64,000 bases of DNA from Winogradskyella aurantiaca. GTDB lineage: Bacteria > Bacteroidota > Bacteroidia > Flavobacteriales > Flavobacteriaceae. The DNA lies in the NCBI RefSeq assembly GCF_003362725.1, contig NZ_QKTV01000001.1, positions 310,001 to 374,000 on the forward strand. The letters run 5' to 3'. The notes below the pieces were generated by a model, which saw nothing but the letters and a program-made list of their open reading frames with translations, had not been told where the DNA came from and did no database searches. How positions within the stretch are numbered: the first letter of the stretch is position 1; each line of letters starts with the position of its first letter. Both the position numbers and the translations under genes were made by a program. This document shows, piece by piece, positions 47,040-55,758 of the stretch.

Positions 47040-47160
47040 TGACTTAACTACAAACTAAGTGTTAATTGGAGTAAGGGGTGTTTTTTAAGCACCCTTTATT
47101 TTTTGCTATTTAACGGCTCTACAAAGTCATACGGAGTTAGAAGAAATTCAAGTTTTAAAA

Positions 47161-47191
47161 TTGTGGAGAATAAAAAAATAACCTATATTTG
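47161..47191 (+). promoter_or_regulatory. Bacteroidota-type promoter of tRNA-Asn
   Basis: TTG (47161-47163), a 20-base spacer and TATATTTG (47184-47191) match the -33/-7 consensus exactly. The box ends 19 bases before the tRNA 5' end. It is the best promoter match in the window. Confidence 0.75.
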
Positions 47192-47210
47192 CGCTCGCTA
47201 ACGCGAAAAT

Positions 47211-47284
47211 TCCTCCTTAGCTCAGTTGGTTAGAGCATTTGACTGTTAATCAAAGGGTCCTTGGTTCGAGCCCAAGAGGGGGAG
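47211..47284 (+). tRNA. tRNA-Asn (GTT)
   Basis: The sequence folds as a cloverleaf: acceptor tcctcct pairs with aggggga (one G-U), the anticodon stem TTTGA/TCAAA holds the loop CTGTTAA with anticodon GTT, and the T arm is CTTGG-TTCGAGC-CCAAG. The CCA end is not encoded. A longer protein frame runs through it from 47239, but that part is not a gene. Confidence 0.96.
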
Positions 47285-47286
47285 CA

Positions 47287-47320
47287 AAAAAACCCAGCTA
47301 TGTCGCTGGGTTTTTTGTTT
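47287..47320 (+). terminator. terminator after tRNA-Asn
   Basis: The arms aaaaaacccagc (47287-47298) and gctgggtttttt (47305-47316) pair around a tatgtc loop and end in a T-run. It lies between the tRNA and the decarboxylase gene. Confidence 0.88.
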
Positions 47321-47334
47321 TTAAACCCAATGTT

Positions 47335-48762
47335 ATGGACAATTCACATAAACTCCAACTTAACGCCCAGGAAATGAAAGACTATGGTTATCAAGTAATT
47401 GACGCCATTGTAGAACATTTTATTGAAGAGACTAAAAAACAACCTGTAGTCTTTGGAACCCGGGAAGAAATGGATTCGTTGTTTAAAACGGAGGCTCCAG
47501 AAGAGCCCATGAATTATAAGGAGGTGATGGATTTTGTGGTGGACAAGGTACTACCAAATTCCAGTATCGTATCGCATCCAAAGTCGTATTCGTTTGTACC
47601 GGGCCCTAGTAATTATGTGAGTGTTATGGCCGATACGTTAGCAACAGGGTTTAATATTTTTTCAGGAGGCTGGGCCGCCTCTCCAGCGGCGGCTGAATTA
47701 GAAATTGTCACCTTAAACTGGTTATTAAAACTCTTTAAGTTTCCTTCAAAGAAGGGTGGTGGCTTATTTACAAGTGGTGGCTCTATGGCCAATTTAACGG
47801 CTTTAGTAACGGCACGGCGTCAAATGTGTGGGGATGACTTTTCAAAGGCTGTGATTTATATGTCAGATCAAGCGCATTCCTCCAACATAAAGGCCATTCG
47901 TGTATTGGGCTTCAGAAAAGAACAGGTGCGCATTATACCAACAGACCTGGAGTTTAAAATGGCCATTAATAAACTTAAGAATGCTATTGCCAGAGATCGT
48001 TTGGCTGGACTACAACCATTCTGTATCATTGCCTCTGCAGGAACCACAAATACCGGAACAGTAGACCCATTAAATGATATAGCACGAATTTGTAAATCTG
48101 AGAAGTTATGGTTTCATATCGATGGGGCTTATGGCGGTGCTGCTATTTTGTCTAAGGCAGGCGCCTTGGCTTTAAAGGGTATTGAAAAAGCCGATTCTTT
48201 AACTATTGATCCTCATAAATGGTTGTATCAGCCATATGAAATGGGGTGTCTTTTAGTAAGGAATCACAAATGGTTAAGCCAGACCTTTACCGAAAAACCT
48301 GAGTACCTCAGGGATATAGAAGGCAACACATCAGAAATTAATTTTTACGATCACGGAATCCAGCTTACCCGACGTTTTAGAGCATTAAAGTTCTATATGT
48401 CGATGAAGACTTTTGGACTAAACGCTTTTAGAAAAGCTGTAGCCTATAATATCGATTTGGCGGAAGAAACGGAGACTATTTTGCGTGCTAGTACCAACTG
48501 GGAAGTGATTTCACCAGCAACTTTAGCAATCATTAATTTTAGATACAACCCCATAGACAAGCAGTATACAGAAAAGGAATTGGACGCCTTAAATCAAAAA
48601 ATATCTGAAGGGATCATTGCTTCAAAAGAAGCACTATTGGTGACAACTGTTTTGCAGAATCAGGTGGTCTTACGTATGTGCTTGATTAATCCACGTACTA
48701 CCATAAATGATATTAAAGAAACCCTTCAGAAATGCACGGCTATCGCTAAGACCCTCTCTTAA
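47335..48762 (+). CDS. PLP-dependent group II amino-acid decarboxylase
   Basis: The 475-residue enzyme begins at ATG 47335; the longer frame reads through tRNA-Asn. The PLP lysine is K295 in IDPHKWLYQP. The other cofactor motifs are WFHIDGAYGG and IIASAGTTNTGTVDPL. The N-terminus (ELNAQEMKDYGYQVID-like start) and the fold region AAPAAAELEIVTLNWL-like segment (here ASPAAAELEIVTLNWLL) place it with aromatic-amino-acid/DABA decarboxylases. It should decarboxylate an L-amino acid to an amine; the exact substrate is unknown. Confidence 0.9.
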   Translation: MDNSHKLQLNAQEMKDYGYQVIDAIVEHFIEETKKQPVVFGTREEMDSLFKTEAPEEPMNYKEVMDFVVDKVLPNSSIVSHPKSYSFVPGPSNYVSVMADTLATGFNIFSGGWAASPAAAELEIVTLNWLLKLFKFPSKKGGGLFTSGGSMANLTALVTARRQMCGDDFSKAVIYMSDQAHSSNIKAIRVLGFRKEQVRIIPTDLEFKMAINKLKNAIARDRLAGLQPFCIIASAGTTNTGTVDPLNDIARICKSEKLWFHIDGAYGGAAILSKAGALALKGIEKADSLTIDPHKWLYQPYEMGCLLVRNHKWLSQTFTEKPEYLRDIEGNTSEINFYDHGIQLTRRFRALKFYMSMKTFGLNAFRKAVAYNIDLAEETETILRASTNWEVISPATLAIINFRYNPIDKQYTEKELDALNQKISEGIIASKEALLVTTVLQNQVVLRMCLINPRTTINDIKETLQKCTAIAKTLS

Positions 48763-48777
48763 GACAGACAGATGACA

Positions 48778-48874
48778 TTTTAAAATTAGAAATAATAGTT
48801 CTATTTGCAGCACTAGGTATATGAGGCTGAGGTATTCTATTTTGGAAATAGCACTATTATTTCTAATTTTAAAA
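48778..48874. repeat. long inverted repeat (perfect 22-bp arms) before the porin gene
   Basis: The left arm (48778-48799, ttttaaaattagaaataata + gt) and the right arm (48853-48874) are exact reverse complements over 22 bases. After one mismatch, six more inner pairs form, giving 28 of 29 pairs. The centre of about 39 bases is unpaired. The right arm overlaps an AAAAGGAA-like Shine-Dalgarno sequence (48871-48878), 15 bases before the chosen porin start codon. No T-run follows, so it is not a standard terminator. Confidence 0.85.
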
Positions 48875-48893
48875 GGAATCAAACTCCATTGCG

Positions 48894-50330
48894 TTGATCT
48901 TAAAAAGACAACACCTTTTCTACCTTATTTGTCTACTATCTCTTTTTGGGATTGCTCAGGAAAACATTTTATATCAAGATATTATTAACCGTGACTGGTT
49001 TGGTGTGGGATTTGGTTCCTATGGGCGTATTGGTGTTAGTGGAACAACCGATGCGGCTGGTATTGACGGAAGGCGCTTAAATCTGAACAATATGGGTAGT
49101 ATTGGTGGGCGTATGGAAGAACAAGATTATCTGGAGGCTGGAATGGCATTTCATATGACTCCAAAGGATCCTGGACCCGATTCCCTTCAAATAAATGTTC
49201 AACTTCGAGCCTCTGTTTTTTCACGAAGTGGATCGCTTTTTGGAAATTCAAATACGAGCGGTGAGCAAGGGTTGGCCATTGCCTTACCAGAAATGTATGT
49301 CGAGGCCAAAAATGTCATCACCAAAGATCTTAACATTTGGGTTGGGTCACGATTATATCGTGGCCCCGACATTCACATGGCAGACTATTGGGTATTCAAT
49401 GATCATTCTGGGCAGGGATTTGGCGTGGAGTATAAGAATTCAAGAGCAGCTGTTCTATACATTGCCTCAACTGACACCACAGCAACGGTACCTCCCTATT
49501 TCTATTTAAATATAAAGTCTGGTACTCCAAGTCTTGAAATACGCAACCGTCAGGTTTATATTCTGGAACATGATTTTAGGTTTAAAGATGGGCAGTTATT
49601 GTCACTGCTTGCTGAGTATCACCACATTGGTGACCCTACAATGACAACAGACCCTGACAATATTATTTTATCAGCTCCGGGGGATAATGGATTTGTTATT
49701 GGAGCAAGGTTTCAAAACAACTTTAATGGATTTGAGGAGGGGTCCTTTAACCAATTTGCGGTTAGATACGGTAGTGGCATTGCCAATGGTGGTGACGGTG
49801 GATCATCGCGGACATGGGAAACCTTTGGTGCTGTGAATCTTGAAACCTTAAATTTTAATAACGCCTATTCCTGGCACATTACAGATCATTTTCTTTTTAA
49901 TTTTTCTAGACGGTTTAGCCTAAACGGATATGCAGTTTATAACCGCAGTAAGGGCGCTGCAGATGGCCGTGGCTTGTCCGAAACGTATTTGGGGCGAGAG
50001 GTCTTTAATTTTAAACAGGATTTTACGTTGGGGTTTAAAGGGGTGACCTATCTCTCAGATTTGTTCCATCTCCAAACAGAAGTGCATTATTCTCAACGTC
50101 AGGATGGAGAACAGCCCTGGTATCGTATGGGTAAAATTTCTATTGTGCCGACATTGGCATTAAGAAAGGAACGATCTGTTTGGTCCAGACCCCATCTTCG
50201 CTTTATATATTCGATGGGAATTTATAATGATTTTGCTCGAGATAACCAATATTCCCCATTTCTAGAATTAGTGGGTCCGCGAAGTGTTGGTCATTATTTT
50301 GGAGTCCGCGCTGAATGGTGGACCTGGTAG
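48894..50330 (+). CDS. LamB-like carbohydrate porin
   Basis: The 478-residue protein has a signal peptide (about 1-21, ending SLFGIAQ) and a strand-rich body typical of maltoporin-type barrels (GVGFGSYGRIGVSG start; WVGSRLYRGPDIHMADYWVFNDHSGQGFGVEY; C-terminal GHYFGVRAEWWTW ending in aromatics). It should allow sugar passage through the outer membrane. The start is not secure: no ATG is in frame nearby, so I use TTG 48894; a start at an ATT (48888) would sit nearer the AAAAGGAA sequence. Confidence 0.85.
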   Translation: MILKRQHLFYLICLLSLFGIAQENILYQDIINRDWFGVGFGSYGRIGVSGTTDAAGIDGRRLNLNNMGSIGGRMEEQDYLEAGMAFHMTPKDPGPDSLQINVQLRASVFSRSGSLFGNSNTSGEQGLAIALPEMYVEAKNVITKDLNIWVGSRLYRGPDIHMADYWVFNDHSGQGFGVEYKNSRAAVLYIASTDTTATVPPYFYLNIKSGTPSLEIRNRQVYILEHDFRFKDGQLLSLLAEYHHIGDPTMTTDPDNIILSAPGDNGFVIGARFQNNFNGFEEGSFNQFAVRYGSGIANGGDGGSSRTWETFGAVNLETLNFNNAYSWHITDHFLFNFSRRFSLNGYAVYNRSKGAADGRGLSETYLGREVFNFKQDFTLGFKGVTYLSDLFHLQTEVHYSQRQDGEQPWYRMGKISIVPTLALRKERSVWSRPHLRFIYSMGIYNDFARDNQYSPFLELVGPRSVGHYFGVRAEWWTW

Positions 50331-50403
50331 AGACCTTAATATTAGAGTTTATTTTTTTGGTTTTGCTTTTAATAAAAGACGAAAAGGATTGTAAAAACTG
50401 TTC

Positions 50404-50411
50404 TATATTTG
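50404..50411 (+). promoter_or_regulatory. -7 promoter element of tRNA-Pro
   Basis: TATATTTG is identical to the -7 box of the tRNA-Asn gene and ends 42 bases before tRNA-Pro. The nearest TTG (50389-50391) is only 12 bases upstream, too close for a standard -33. Confidence 0.5.
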
Positions 50412-50453
50412 CAACCTCTTTTAGGGATACTGTTGTTTCAGAAACCCTTATTT

Positions 50454-50527
50454 CGGGATGTGGCGCAGTCCGGTAGCGTACTAGCATGGGGTGCTAGGGG
50501 TCGCAGGTTCAAATCCTGTCATCCCGA
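50454..50527 (+). tRNA. tRNA-Pro (GGG)
   Basis: Cloverleaf: acceptor CGGGATG pairs with CATCCCG, the anticodon stem CTAGC/GCTAG holds the loop ATGGGGT with anticodon GGG, and the T arm ends TTCAAAT. CCA is not encoded. It is followed by a terminator hairpin. Confidence 0.95.
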
Positions 50528-50539
50528 CAGAAAGTAAGT

Positions 50540-50572
50540 ATAAGACACTGTTAATCAGTGTCTTATATTTTT
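50540..50572 (+). terminator. terminator after tRNA-Pro
   Basis: The arms ataagacactg (50540-50550) and cagtgtcttat (50556-50566) pair around a ttaat loop, followed by an A and a run of T. Confidence 0.88.
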
Positions 50573-50576
50573 ACAG

Positions 50577-50596
50577 GAACACGAAAAGAACACGAA
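50577..50596. repeat. short direct repeat downstream of tRNA-Pro
   Basis: gaacacgaa occurs twice with a period of 11 bases (50577-50585 and 50588-50596), just after the tRNA-Pro terminator. It is short and could be chance, but repeats at a tRNA 3' side sometimes mark integration sites. Confidence 0.3.
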
Positions 50597-50663
50597 TTGC
50601 AATTTTCGGTCTATTTCTGGCGTATTTTTCAATAGGTGACCATATTTAGGAAAATAGAGAAAA

Positions 50664-50921
50664 TTAGAGTTGTGGCCAAAGCCAATACAAGAAGACCAAA
50701 GCAATGACAGCTCCAAAGATATTCTGCATCATTTTGTTCTTTACAATAAAACCAATTATTACATCCAGTCCTATTCCAACAAAAGAAATAAAAATTAAAC
50801 CACCAACAGATATTAAACCCCAACCACCATTGTCGGCAAGTTGATTGTAGTTACTCACTAACACAAAAACACAATATGCAAATAAGACCAGCATTGCTGA
50901 GGTGAGAACGGTTAGTTTCAT
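50664..50921 (-). CDS. small unrecognised membrane protein
   Basis: The 85-residue protein has three hydrophobic segments (about 4-22, 36-61 and 66-82) and few charges. It belongs to no family I recognise. It is 13 nt after the 180-residue membrane protein gene on the same strand, so they may be an operon. The region from here to 51.9 kb has no core gene. Confidence 0.6.
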   Translation of the reverse strand: MKLTVLTSAMLVLFAYCVFVLVSNYNQLADNGGWGLISVGGLIFISFVGIGLDVIIGFIVKNKMMQNIFGAVIALVFLYWLWPQL

Positions 50922-50934
50922 TTAATTCAATTAG

Positions 50935-51477
50935 TTACCTGATTTTCTTTTGAATTTCATCCTTCAAATCCTTTAGTAAATAATAGTCTTGTTCTGATTG
51001 AATGGAAAATCTCTTATCTATATTAATATCATTACTTCTAAATGAAATGCTGTTGCTAGTTCCATTGGACCTTTTTGGACCAGGGGAATGACCTTTGTTC
51101 AGTAATTGTCCAGAAAAGCTTTTAATTTGAATAGTTAAGTCATGCACTTCCTTGAGGGAGTATGACTGATTATCAATTTCGATTCGCTCTGAGTTGATTT
51201 TGAGAACACCTTTAAGTATCCCTTTCATTGGTTTCTTTTTATTGATACCAGCCAGTTTATTCCAGAGCGTGAAAATCACGAAGAAAATAGCAACAGTAGT
51301 AAAAAGTATCCTAATCAAGTAAATGTCCCAATAGTCTTTGTTCAATTGAAGAATTGCAAAACAGAAGAGAAGACCAACGATACCTATCCAATAGTTTTGT
51401 TCTGTATTCACCATACGAGGCTTTCTATTGTCTGGATTGAAAATGTAACCTCTGAACTCTAAATTATTTACACTCAA
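50935..51477 (-). CDS. unrecognised membrane protein
   Basis: The 180-residue protein has two hydrophobic helices (about 30-46 and 53-69) and a soluble C-terminal half with strands and an acidic/lysine-rich end (LKDLKDEIQKKIR). The ILKGVLKINSERIEIDNQSYSLKEV stretch looks like a PH-type beta fold, but this is only an impression. It starts in a lone position after a 127-base gap from the divergent small gene. Confidence 0.6.
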   Translation of the reverse strand: MSVNNLEFRGYIFNPDNRKPRMVNTEQNYWIGIVGLLFCFAILQLNKDYWDIYLIRILFTTVAIFFVIFTLWNKLAGINKKKPMKGILKGVLKINSERIEIDNQSYSLKEVHDLTIQIKSFSGQLLNKGHSPGPKRSNGTSNSISFRSNDINIDKRFSIQSEQDYYLLKDLKDEIQKKIR

Positions 51478-51604
51478 AATTAAGTAAGAAATAGATTATA
51501 AATTCACAACAAAATAAGTGAATTTTGATATAAACTTGGGACTTATTTTAAGTTGCTACAGATGTTGGCAACCACCTATAATATTAGTGGATAATTTTGT
51601 TTTG

Positions 51605-51874
51605 ATGAAATTCACCAGATATTATAGCTCTCTAATAAAGGCCAGCGGTGTTCCTCATTTAAGTGTGGAACAGTTCCAGCTCATCAATAATATCATAGCT
51701 CTTGAGATAAGAATTAATGAACAAGAGCTAATTAATAAGTACCTTTCTGGTGATGCCAAGGTCATACTAAACAAACGTAGTTACAGCTGCTATAGCAAGC
51801 TTCATAATCTAACTAATGGAAAAGCACCGGACGAGGTGTTTAAGAATATTATAGTGTCCTCTAAACTGCATTAA
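51605..51874 (+). CDS. unrecognised short protein
   Basis: I choose the ATG at 51605 (89 residues); the longer frame starts at a GTG (51518). The chain is mainly helical and slightly basic (MKFTRYYSSLIKASGVPHLSV...). The only cysteine is in YSCYSKL (residue 68). No family or signal peptide is recognised. It is convergent with threonine dehydrogenase, 2 nt away. Confidence 0.5.
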   Translation: MKFTRYYSSLIKASGVPHLSVEQFQLINNIIALEIRINEQELINKYLSGDAKVILNKRSYSCYSKLHNLTNGKAPDEVFKNIIVSSKLH

Positions 51875-51876
51875 GA

Positions 51877-52839
51877 CTAGACAACTTCTACTCCGTACTT
51901 AAGACTTAGGTGTTTTAGCATTTCTTCGGTAGTAGCTTCCAGGTCGTAATCATGTTGCCAAGCCCAATCTTCTCTTGCAACAGAGTCATCAATGGACGAC
52001 GGCCAGCTATCAGCAATACTTTGTCTAAAATCAGGAGCATAAGAGATTTTAAAATCAGGGATGTGCTTTTTAATGGACTCGTAAATATCCTTAGGATTAA
52101 AGCTTAAGGCAGCTAAATTGTAAGAGGATCGCTCTTTAATGGACGCTGCAGGGGCTTCCATGATTTGGATAGTGGCCTTTATAGCATCATCCATAAACAT
52201 CATGGGCAACATCGTGTCTTCCGATAAAAATGAGGTATAAGCCCGTTCCGTGATAGCCTTATGGTAGATCTCAACTGCATAATCCGTGGTACCACCACCA
52301 GGCATGGTTTTATGGCTTATAATACCTGGGTAGCGAATGCTACGCACATCCACGCCGTATTGATCATGGTAGTATTGGCACCAGCGTTCTCCAACTTGTT
52401 TGGTAATACCGTACACTGTTGTAGGCTCGCATACTGTATGTTGTGGGGTATTGGTTTTTGGGGTACTTGGTCCAAAAACGGCAATACTCGACGGCCAGAA
52501 AATCTGTTTGATTACTCCAGCTTTGGCAAGGTTGAGCACGTGAAACAAAGATTCTGTATTTAGGTTCCATGCTTTTTCAGGATATTTCTCCCCTCTGGCG
52601 CTCAATAAGGCTGCCATTAAATAGACAGTATCAATATCATACTTATCAATACAGGCTTTAATAGCATCATAATCCTTGGCATCAACAACCTCAAAGGGAC
52701 CGGATTGCACCATTTCCTGATTTTGATCGTTAATATCGGAGGTAATTACATTAGACACTCCGTGTTTGGCACGTAAGGCTGCGGTTAATTCCGAACCTAT
52801 CTGACCACCAGCACCAATAATTAAAATCTTTGAAGCCAT
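51877..52839 (-). CDS. L-threonine 3-dehydrogenase, SDR type
   Basis: The 320-residue NAD-dependent enzyme oxidises threonine to 2-amino-3-ketobutyrate. It has the Rossmann motif GAGGQIGSE (9-17), a YGITKQVGERW catalytic YxxxK and the PSSIAVFGP serine region. The overall pattern matches the SDR-type threonine dehydrogenases of bacteria such as Flavobacterium and of animals, unlike the zinc-dependent type. Confidence 0.9.
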   Translation of the reverse strand: MASKILIIGAGGQIGSELTAALRAKHGVSNVITSDINDQNQEMVQSGPFEVVDAKDYDAIKACIDKYDIDTVYLMAALLSARGEKYPEKAWNLNTESLFHVLNLAKAGVIKQIFWPSSIAVFGPSTPKTNTPQHTVCEPTTVYGITKQVGERWCQYYHDQYGVDVRSIRYPGIISHKTMPGGGTTDYAVEIYHKAITERAYTSFLSEDTMLPMMFMDDAIKATIQIMEAPAASIKERSSYNLAALSFNPKDIYESIKKHIPDFKISYAPDFRQSIADSWPSSIDDSVAREDWAWQHDYDLEATTEEMLKHLSLKYGVEVV

Positions 52840-53009
52840 TCTGCTATTTTAAGGATTTCCAAAAATACTAAGAATATCTCCATAGATTATTACAAAATAT
52901 TCGATTTTCTAGGCTTTTAATAAGAATTTAGCACTAATTCCGCTGTATATTAGTAACCTTAATAAATGGCATTGTTCTAAACACTTCATTCTACTATCTT
53001 TACAGGTCT

Positions 53010-53543
53010 ATGAGGCAGTTAACCGTTAATAGTTTTGGTATTTTGGGATTAATCTTAATCTGTTTGGCCTGCGGGGAAAAGGCGGAAGTTGAAGTACCTG
53101 TTGAGCAGGTTTTAATAGTGGAAGAAATTAGAATCACTCAAAAGGATATTGATAGTCTGGACTATGTAGATTATGCCCTGGATCCAGAAATTCAGCAGGC
53201 CATCTCGCAATGGACTGGCTTTCAGGAATTGGCCTCCTCAGTTGACTATTTAAAAACTGCGGATCTTACTTTCTTTAAAAGTGATATTCAGGAAGTAAAG
53301 GATGCGTTACAAAAATGTGAGTTCAATGTCACCAAGCCTTTTTTTACCGATGCCATCATGGCCCGCCTGGTGGTAGTAGAGACTAAGTTTTTAAAGCTTC
53401 AGAATGACTTAACGTTGGATAATATCCCCAAGAACGAACAACTGACTTCCATTAAAGAGGTCTTTATTGCCTGGTCTAATTTCATTTATGTTATCAATAA
53501 GAAGTTTGAGTTTGAGGCTAACGATGTCTCAAGACCTGAGTAG
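53010..53543 (+). CDS. predicted lipoprotein of unknown function
   Basis: The 177-residue protein has a lipoprotein signal with lipobox LACG (Cys at 21). The mature part is helical, with acidic segments and one further cysteine, in LQKCEFNVTKPF. I recognise no family. It precedes the M13 peptidase gene by 88 bases, so co-expression is possible. Confidence 0.7.
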   Translation: MRQLTVNSFGILGLILICLACGEKAEVEVPVEQVLIVEEIRITQKDIDSLDYVDYALDPEIQQAISQWTGFQELASSVDYLKTADLTFFKSDIQEVKDALQKCEFNVTKPFFTDAIMARLVVVETKFLKLQNDLTLDNIPKNEQLTSIKEVFIAWSNFIYVINKKFEFEANDVSRPE

Positions 53544-53631
53544 AAACGTTAAAAAACCGGATTCTTGTAACTTTTTGTTACCTGAGTCTTCATATAACAA
53601 AACCGAATTAATTCGAAATAATCAATTAGTC

Positions 53632-55698
53632 ATGATGAAAACCAATATCAGTCGCTTTTTAGCGCTATCTGGATTGGCAGTATTTACCTTGCTCGCTTGT
53701 AAGGAAGAAGCCAAAACAGAAACGGCTATGGCCGAAAAGATCCCAGGAATTATTCTGGAAAATATGGACGACTCTGTGAGTCCAAAGGATGATTTTTACA
53801 ATTACGTAAATGGTACTTGGATGAAGACCAATACCATTCCTGATGACGAATCGCGTTGGGGTGGATTTGGAGTATTGCGTAAGTCTACACGAGCCGATGT
53901 TTTAGAAATTATTAATACGTCTAAAGAGTTGGGTACCTACACTGAGGGTTCCGATCAAAAGAAGGCACTACTCATTTTCGAATCTGAATTAGATACGGTG
54001 GCACGCGCTGAAGCGGGAGTTGCACCTTTAAAGCCGTATTTAGAGGCTATTAACAGTATTAAATCCGTGGAGGATATGCAAACTGTTGTAGCAACCAACT
54101 TGGCAGTATCAGCACCATTTGCTGGTATCGGAGCAGGACCGGATTTAAATAATAGTACTATGAATACCTGTTGGGTAGCCCCAGGCGGACTTGGTCTTCA
54201 AAGAGATTATTACTTGGAACAGGATGATAAGAACAAAGAAATCCGTGAAAAATACAAAGAGCATATTACCAGAATGCTTCAGTTTATTGATTACTCGGAG
54301 GCTGATGCTAAAGCTGCCGCAGATGTTGTTTTGAAATTAGAAACACAATTAGCTGAACCACGTTTTACTAAGGTTGAAAGTAGGGATATTAGAAATATGA
54401 ATAACCCTAAGAAGGTTTCTGAATTACAGGAGATGGCACCATCGATTAATTGGACCAAAATGATGGATGACATGGGTATTGAGAAAGATATTGATACCAT
54501 TATGGTTATGCAACCAAAGTATATGGTGGCAATGAATGAGTTTTTAAACACCACCTCAATTGAAGACATTAAAACTTTAATGACGTGGAGAACTTTAGAC
54601 GATGCTGCTGCTTATTTAACTCCTGAGATTGAAAAGGCCAACTGGGAGTTTTATGGAAAAACGCTTAATGGTTCTAAGGCCATGAGACCTGCTGAGGAAC
54701 GTGCTTTAGGCACTGTCAATGGTACGGTTGGTGAAGCAATTGGACAATTATACGTTCAGGCCAAGTTTCCACCAGAAGCCAAGGAAAAAGCGGAAGAAAT
54801 GATTGCTAATGTAATTAAAGCGTTCCAGATCCGTATTGAAAAACTCGATTGGATGAGCCCTGAAACTAAGTTGAAGGCCATTGAAAAGCTGGATAAGTTT
54901 ACTGTAAAGATTGCTTACCCAGATGAGTGGAGAGACTATTCAGAAATGATGGTGAAAGAGGGCAATTCTTATGCTGAAAATATGCTTGCTGTACAAGCCT
55001 GGGCAGAGAAAGAAAACTTAAGTGAAATCAACGAGCCAATTGACAAAAAACGCTGGGGAATGTCTCCACAAACGGTCAATGCGTATTTTAATCCAATTAA
55101 TAACGAGATAGTCTTTCCAGCAGCTATTTTACAACCACCATTCTACAATTATACAGCGGATGAAGCGGTTAATTATGGGGGTATAGGTGCCGTTATTGGT
55201 CATGAAATCTCCCACGCTTTTGACGATTCTGGTGCGCGCTTTGATGCCAATGGTAATGTCAAAAACTGGTGGACTGATGAAGACTTAAAAGAATTTGAAG
55301 CAAGAGGTAAAGCATTAGCGGATCAATACTCTGCTATAGAAGTTTTAGATAGTGTTTATGTAAACGGACCATTTACCTTAGGAGAAAATATTGGAGATCT
55401 TGGTGGTGTTCTAGGTGCCTATGATGGTTTGCAATTGTATTTTGAAGAACACGGACGTCCAGAGAATATCGATGGATTTACGCCAGAGCAGCGTTTCTTT
55501 ATGTCTTGGGCTACCATTTGGAGAACCTTGACTCGCGATGATGCCTTAAGAAATCAGATCATGACAGATCCGCACTCACCAGGTCAGGTAAGAGCGGTGC
55601 AACCTCTTAAAAATGTGGATGCCTTCTATGAGGCTTTTGATATTAAAGAAGGGGACGCCATGTTCTTACCGCCAGAAGAGCGTGTGAGAATTTGGTAA
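53632..55698 (+). CDS. M13-family (PepO/neprilysin-like) zinc metallopeptidase, lipoprotein
   Basis: ATG 53632 (or 53635) gives 688 residues with a lipoprotein signal (LALSGLAVFTLLAC). The longer frame runs back into the lipoprotein gene in another phase and is rejected. The zinc motif is GHEISH at about 523-528, followed by ENIGDLGG with the third ligand. The NAYFNP and NYGGIGAVIGHE segments are M13 hallmarks. It should digest small peptides in the envelope. Confidence 0.95.
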   Translation: MMKTNISRFLALSGLAVFTLLACKEEAKTETAMAEKIPGIILENMDDSVSPKDDFYNYVNGTWMKTNTIPDDESRWGGFGVLRKSTRADVLEIINTSKELGTYTEGSDQKKALLIFESELDTVARAEAGVAPLKPYLEAINSIKSVEDMQTVVATNLAVSAPFAGIGAGPDLNNSTMNTCWVAPGGLGLQRDYYLEQDDKNKEIREKYKEHITRMLQFIDYSEADAKAAADVVLKLETQLAEPRFTKVESRDIRNMNNPKKVSELQEMAPSINWTKMMDDMGIEKDIDTIMVMQPKYMVAMNEFLNTTSIEDIKTLMTWRTLDDAAAYLTPEIEKANWEFYGKTLNGSKAMRPAEERALGTVNGTVGEAIGQLYVQAKFPPEAKEKAEEMIANVIKAFQIRIEKLDWMSPETKLKAIEKLDKFTVKIAYPDEWRDYSEMMVKEGNSYAENMLAVQAWAEKENLSEINEPIDKKRWGMSPQTVNAYFNPINNEIVFPAAILQPPFYNYTADEAVNYGGIGAVIGHEISHAFDDSGARFDANGNVKNWWTDEDLKEFEARGKALADQYSAIEVLDSVYVNGPFTLGENIGDLGGVLGAYDGLQLYFEEHGRPENIDGFTPEQRFFMSWATIWRTLTRDDALRNQIMTDPHSPGQVRAVQPLKNVDAFYEAFDIKEGDAMFLPPEERVRIW

Positions 55699-55711
55699 TA
55701 GTTTACGAAAT

Positions 55712-55742
55712 AAAAAAGGCAACCCTTGGGTTGCCTTTTTTT
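55712..55742. terminator. bidirectional rho-independent terminator
   Basis: The arms aaaaaaggcaaccc (55712-55725) and gggttgcctttttt (55728-55741) are perfect reverse complements around a two-base centre, between the convergent peptidase and TPR genes. Confidence 0.92.
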
Positions 55743-55758
55743 ATGAATATTGGTTTTT

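Noticed and set aside
47239-47334. A longer frame for the decarboxylase that begins inside tRNA-Asn.
   Set aside because: The first 32 codons read through the tRNA and its terminator; the ATG at 47335 fits the family N-terminus.
53467-53631. A 55-codon leader on the M13 peptidase frame.
   Set aside because: It overlaps the end of the upstream lipoprotein gene in another phase and precedes a clear lipoprotein signal at 53632.
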